This document shows, one piece after another, positions 61,221 through 64,000 of a stretch of 64,000 nucleotides of DNA. The notes under the pieces were generated by a model, which was not told the origin of the DNA, searched no databases, and worked only from the letters and a program-made list of their open reading frames with translations. Both the position numbers and the translations under genes were made by a program. Source of the stretch: Aggregatibacter segnis ATCC 33393 (lineage in GTDB: Bacteria > Pseudomonadota > Gammaproteobacteria > Enterobacterales > Pasteurellaceae); contig NZ_GL622200.1 of NCBI RefSeq assembly GCF_000185305.1, forward strand, positions 1,188,608-1,252,607, given 5' to 3'. Within the stretch, counting starts at the first letter, position 1, and each line of letters starts with the position of its first letter.

Positions 61221-64000
61221 TTACTCTATATTTTGAATAACCCCTAAAACCCGCTTATCCGACACCTGATACTTCGTGCCTAACTGCTGCGCAAATAAAC
61301 TCACCCGCAATTCCTCTATCATATAGCGAATTTCAGCCACTTCATCCGAAATCGGTTTGGATTTTGGCAGTTTGGTAAGAAGTTGTTGGTAGGCTTGTTG
61401 CACTTGTTCCACGCGCAGCATAGCGGCACGATCGCGATTCACATCTTGAGCCAGTTTATCCATGCGTTTATCGATGGCTTGCAGATAACGGAGCAAATCC
61501 GGTAGGCGGGCATAGCCGCTTTTTTGCACAAAGCCTTGATAAATCAAACCGGCGATTTGGCTTTTCATATCAGACAGGGCGAATGCCATGGTGAAATCCA
61601 TTTTGCCTTTGAGGCGTTGGTTGAGCTGGTGTGTGAGCGTAAGGATCTGCTCCACTTTTTGCGCAATATCCACGGTGACTTCATTAACGTTTTCACGCAC
61701 GAAATCCCGTAGCTTATCAAAGCCTTCTTCGTTCCACACAAAGCCACCAAAATCGGCAATCAGTTTATCCACGGCACAGGCAATACAGTCATCAATTAAA
61801 TCCAACACGCGCCCAAATGGCGTAAAATACAGCCCCAATTTGGCTTTATTCGGCAATTTTTCATGCAGATATTTAATCGGTGATGGCACGTTGAGTAGCA
61901 ATAATCGGCGCAAACCTTGCTGCATTGCCACCGCTTGTTCAAATTCCGTTTCAAACAGTTTAATGCCCACCGCGTCTTTTTCGTCCACAATGGCAGGAAA
62001 GGCTTTCACACTGAAACCGCGCTGTTTTTGTTCGTAACATTGTGGCAACTCCGCAAAACTCCAAATATGCAGTCCGCTTTGCTCAATGCCATCGTCCGCC
62101 ACGGCAGAAATGCTTTCTTGCACACGATCTTTTAAGCTAAATTTCAGCTCGTCTAAATTCATGGACTCGGCAATTTTCTTGCCGTTTTCATCCACCACAC
62201 GGAACGTCATTTTTAAATGGCTTGGAATTTGTTCCCAATGCCAATGTTCCGCCTCTACGGTGACACCCGTCATGCGACGCAATTCATAAATTAGCGTATC
62301 CAATAACGGCTTTTCCAACGGCGCGGCACGCCCTAAAAAGGCTTGGGCATAATTGGGTGCAGGCACGAAATTACGGCGATACGATTTCGGCAGAGACTTA
62401 ATCAGCGCAATCACCAGTTCTTCCCGCAAACCCGGAATTTGCCAATCAAAGCCCGTCATTTCGACCTGATTAAGCAATGGCAACGGAATATGCACGGTCA
62501 CACCATCCGCATCAGTACCCGGTTCAAATTGATAGGTCAGTTTGAGTTTCAGATTGCCTTGGTGCCAGAAATTCGGAAAATCCAGCTTGCTCACTTGTTC
62601 CGCATCATCGTTAATCAAGAAAGAACGTTCAAAATTAAGCAGCTCGGGATCTTGTTTTTCCGCCTTTTTCCACCAGGTATCAAAATGTTTTTGGGAGACA
62701 ACTTCTGTGCCGATACGCTGATCGTAAAATTCAAAAAGCGTGCGCTCGTCCACCAAAATATCGCGGCGACGGCTTTTGTGTTCCAATTCTTCAACTTCAC
62801 GAATCAGCTGCTGATTTTGCTTGAAGAATTTATGTTTGGTATTCCAATCTCCCTCCACTAAGGCAGATTGAATAAAGATCTCACGGCTCACTCTTGGGTC
62901 AATAGCGCCGTAATTCACTGGTCGGGCTGCCACAATCGGCACGCCATACAGGCTCACTTTTTCATCGGCAATCACCGCTCCGCGAGATTTCGACCAGCGT
63001 GGTTCAGAATAGGATTTTTTCGTTAAATGCTCGGCGAGCAGCTCAATCCATTCCGGTTCAATTTCAGCCACCATGCGGCCCCAAAGTTTGGAAGTTTCCA
63101 CCAACTCTGCCGCCATCACCCATTTCGGTTGTTTTTTGAAAAGTACAGAATTAGGGAAAATTGCAAAATGGGCGTTACGCGCGCCGAGATATTGTTGTTT
63201 CTCCGCTTCTTTTAAGCCTATATGCGACAGCAAGCCACTTAAAAGTGCGGTGTGAATTTGCTGATATTCGGCTTTTTCCGAATTAATCGGCAAGCCCATT
63301 TCACGCACGGCAAGGCGAATTTGTTGATAAATATCCTGCCATTCGCGAATGCGCAAATAATTTAAAAAATCCTTTTGACACTGGCGGCGGAATTGGTTTT
63401 TCGTTAATTCTTTTTGCTGTTCTTGCACATAATGCCAAAGATTCAAGAATGCCAAGAAGTCCGATTTTTTATCGGCAAAACGGCGATGTTTTTCATCGGA
63501 AGCCTGTTGTTTTTCGGTTGGGCGCTCACGCGGATCTTGAATGGATAACGCCGAGACAATAATCATCACTTCATAAACGCTGCCAAAATCGACCGCACTT
63601 AGAAGCATTTTAGCAAGGCGCGGATCGACCGGGAGTTGAGCAAGTTGGCGACCGATTGTCGTTAATCGACGTTTTTCACCCGATTTGGTTTGAACGGTTT
63701 CAAACGCCCCCAACTCTTCCAACAACTTCACGCCATCTTGGATATGCCGTTTATCCGGCGCATCTACGAAGGGGAACACTTCAATGTCGTCTAAACCCAA
63801 CGCCGTCATTTGCAAAATAACGGAAGCCAAACTGGTGCGCAGAATTTCAGGATCGGTAAATTCCGGGCGATTGTTAAAATCCTCTTCCGAATAAAGACGA
63901 ATACAAATGCCTTCGCTCACCCGTCCGCAACGCCCTTTCCGCTGATTGGCTGAGGCCTGTGAAATCGGCTCAATAGGCAAGCGTTGCACTTTGGTGCGGT
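61221..64000 (-). CDS. hrpA: ATP-dependent RNA helicase HrpA (5' end outside the window)
   Basis: The visible 926 residues are the C-terminal two thirds of the DEAH helicase HrpA. They begin in helicase motif VI, RTKVQRLPIEPISQASANQRKGRCGRVSEGICIRLYSEEDF, and continue through the winged-helix/ratchet region, the OB fold and the long C-terminal DUF3418-type domain, ending in QLGTKYQVSDKRVLGVIQNIE. The frame is open to the window edge, so the true start and motifs I-V are beyond 64000. HrpA helps rescue stalled ribosomes and process mRNA. Confidence 0.95.
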   Translation of the reverse strand, partial: RTKVQRLPIEPISQASANQRKGRCGRVSEGICIRLYSEEDFNNRPEFTDPEILRTSLASVILQMTALGLDDIEVFPFVDAPDKRHIQDGVKLLEELGAFETVQTKSGEKRRLTTIGRQLAQLPVDPRLAKMLLSAVDFGSVYEVMIIVSALSIQDPRERPTEKQQASDEKHRRFADKKSDFLAFLNLWHYVQEQQKELTKNQFRRQCQKDFLNYLRIREWQDIYQQIRLAVREMGLPINSEKAEYQQIHTALLSGLLSHIGLKEAEKQQYLGARNAHFAIFPNSVLFKKQPKWVMAAELVETSKLWGRMVAEIEPEWIELLAEHLTKKSYSEPRWSKSRGAVIADEKVSLYGVPIVAARPVNYGAIDPRVSREIFIQSALVEGDWNTKHKFFKQNQQLIREVEELEHKSRRRDILVDERTLFEFYDQRIGTEVVSQKHFDTWWKKAEKQDPELLNFERSFLINDDAEQVSKLDFPNFWHQGNLKLKLTYQFEPGTDADGVTVHIPLPLLNQVEMTGFDWQIPGLREELVIALIKSLPKSYRRNFVPAPNYAQAFLGRAAPLEKPLLDTLIYELRRMTGVTVEAEHWHWEQIPSHLKMTFRVVDENGKKIAESMNLDELKFSLKDRVQESISAVADDGIEQSGLHIWSFAELPQCYEQKQRGFSVKAFPAIVDEKDAVGIKLFETEFEQAVAMQQGLRRLLLLNVPSPIKYLHEKLPNKAKLGLYFTPFGRVLDLIDDCIACAVDKLIADFGGFVWNEEGFDKLRDFVRENVNEVTVDIAQKVEQILTLTHQLNQRLKGKMDFTMAFALSDMKSQIAGLIYQGFVQKSGYARLPDLLRYLQAIDKRMDKLAQDVNRDRAAMLRVEQVQQAYQQLLTKLPKSKPISDEVAEIRYMIEELRVSLFAQQLGTKYQVSDKRVLGVIQNIE

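Overview
The window comes from the chromosome of a gammaproteobacterium of the family Pasteurellaceae. The uptake signal core AAGTGCGGT (or ACCGCACTT) occurs dozens of times, often as inverted pairs at gene ends, which is typical of the Haemophilus/Aggregatibacter/Pasteurella group. The housekeeping proteins (BirA, GuaB, GuaA, AccA, Adk, HrpA) fit that family. Aggregatibacter is my best guess for the genus, but this is an inference I could not test.

Layout. Positions 1-8795 hold host genes: a glycine-zipper lipoprotein, birA, guaB, a xanthine/uracil permease, dcuC, an EamA exporter and guaA. Positions 8784-48548 are one complete-looking lambda-like siphophage prophage of about 39.8 kb, integrated at the last codons of guaA. 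A 15-bp imperfect duplication (8781-8795 and 48534-48548) marks attL and attR. Positions 48549-64000 return to host genes: accA, pdxY, tilS, a purine permease, galE, hypA, ampG, adk, a YadA-like adhesin, an AAA ATPase/PIN pair, and hrpA cut by the window edge.

Prophage organisation. The integrase lies at the left end and points inwards. Nearly everything from 38.0 kb down to 10.2 kb reads on the minus strand in lambda order: cro, cII, antirepressor, O, P, Dam methylase, DUF1367, DUF1364, rusA, Q, a late promoter and terminator, holin, SAR endolysin, Rz/Rz1, HNH, terS, terL, portal, protease, capsid, head-tail connectors, tail tube, G and GT by -1 frameshift, tape measure, M, L, K, I, J, and distal tail proteins. 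cI reads the other way from 38131. A rightward early arm (41.1-48.4 kb) carries an rrn-like antitermination site, a SieB-like protein on the opposite strand, a tRNA-Lys, small proteins, a RecT/Bet annealing protein, a YqaJ exonuclease, a GNAT acetyltransferase and an AlpA regulator that is probably the excisionase.

Most interesting point. Between cI and a second cI-type operator, exactly where lambda keeps rexA/rexB, lies an AT-rich, overlapping three-gene operon without uptake signals. It encodes a STAS-like/HATPase protein, a DUF4325 STAS-like protein and a two-helix membrane protein. Position and make-up suggest a lysogen-expressed partner-switching module, perhaps for phage exclusion. A second candidate defence or toxin unit is the AAA ATPase/PIN pair at 59.4-61.0 kb. 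Three PurR-like boxes tie guaA and both purine permeases into one regulon.
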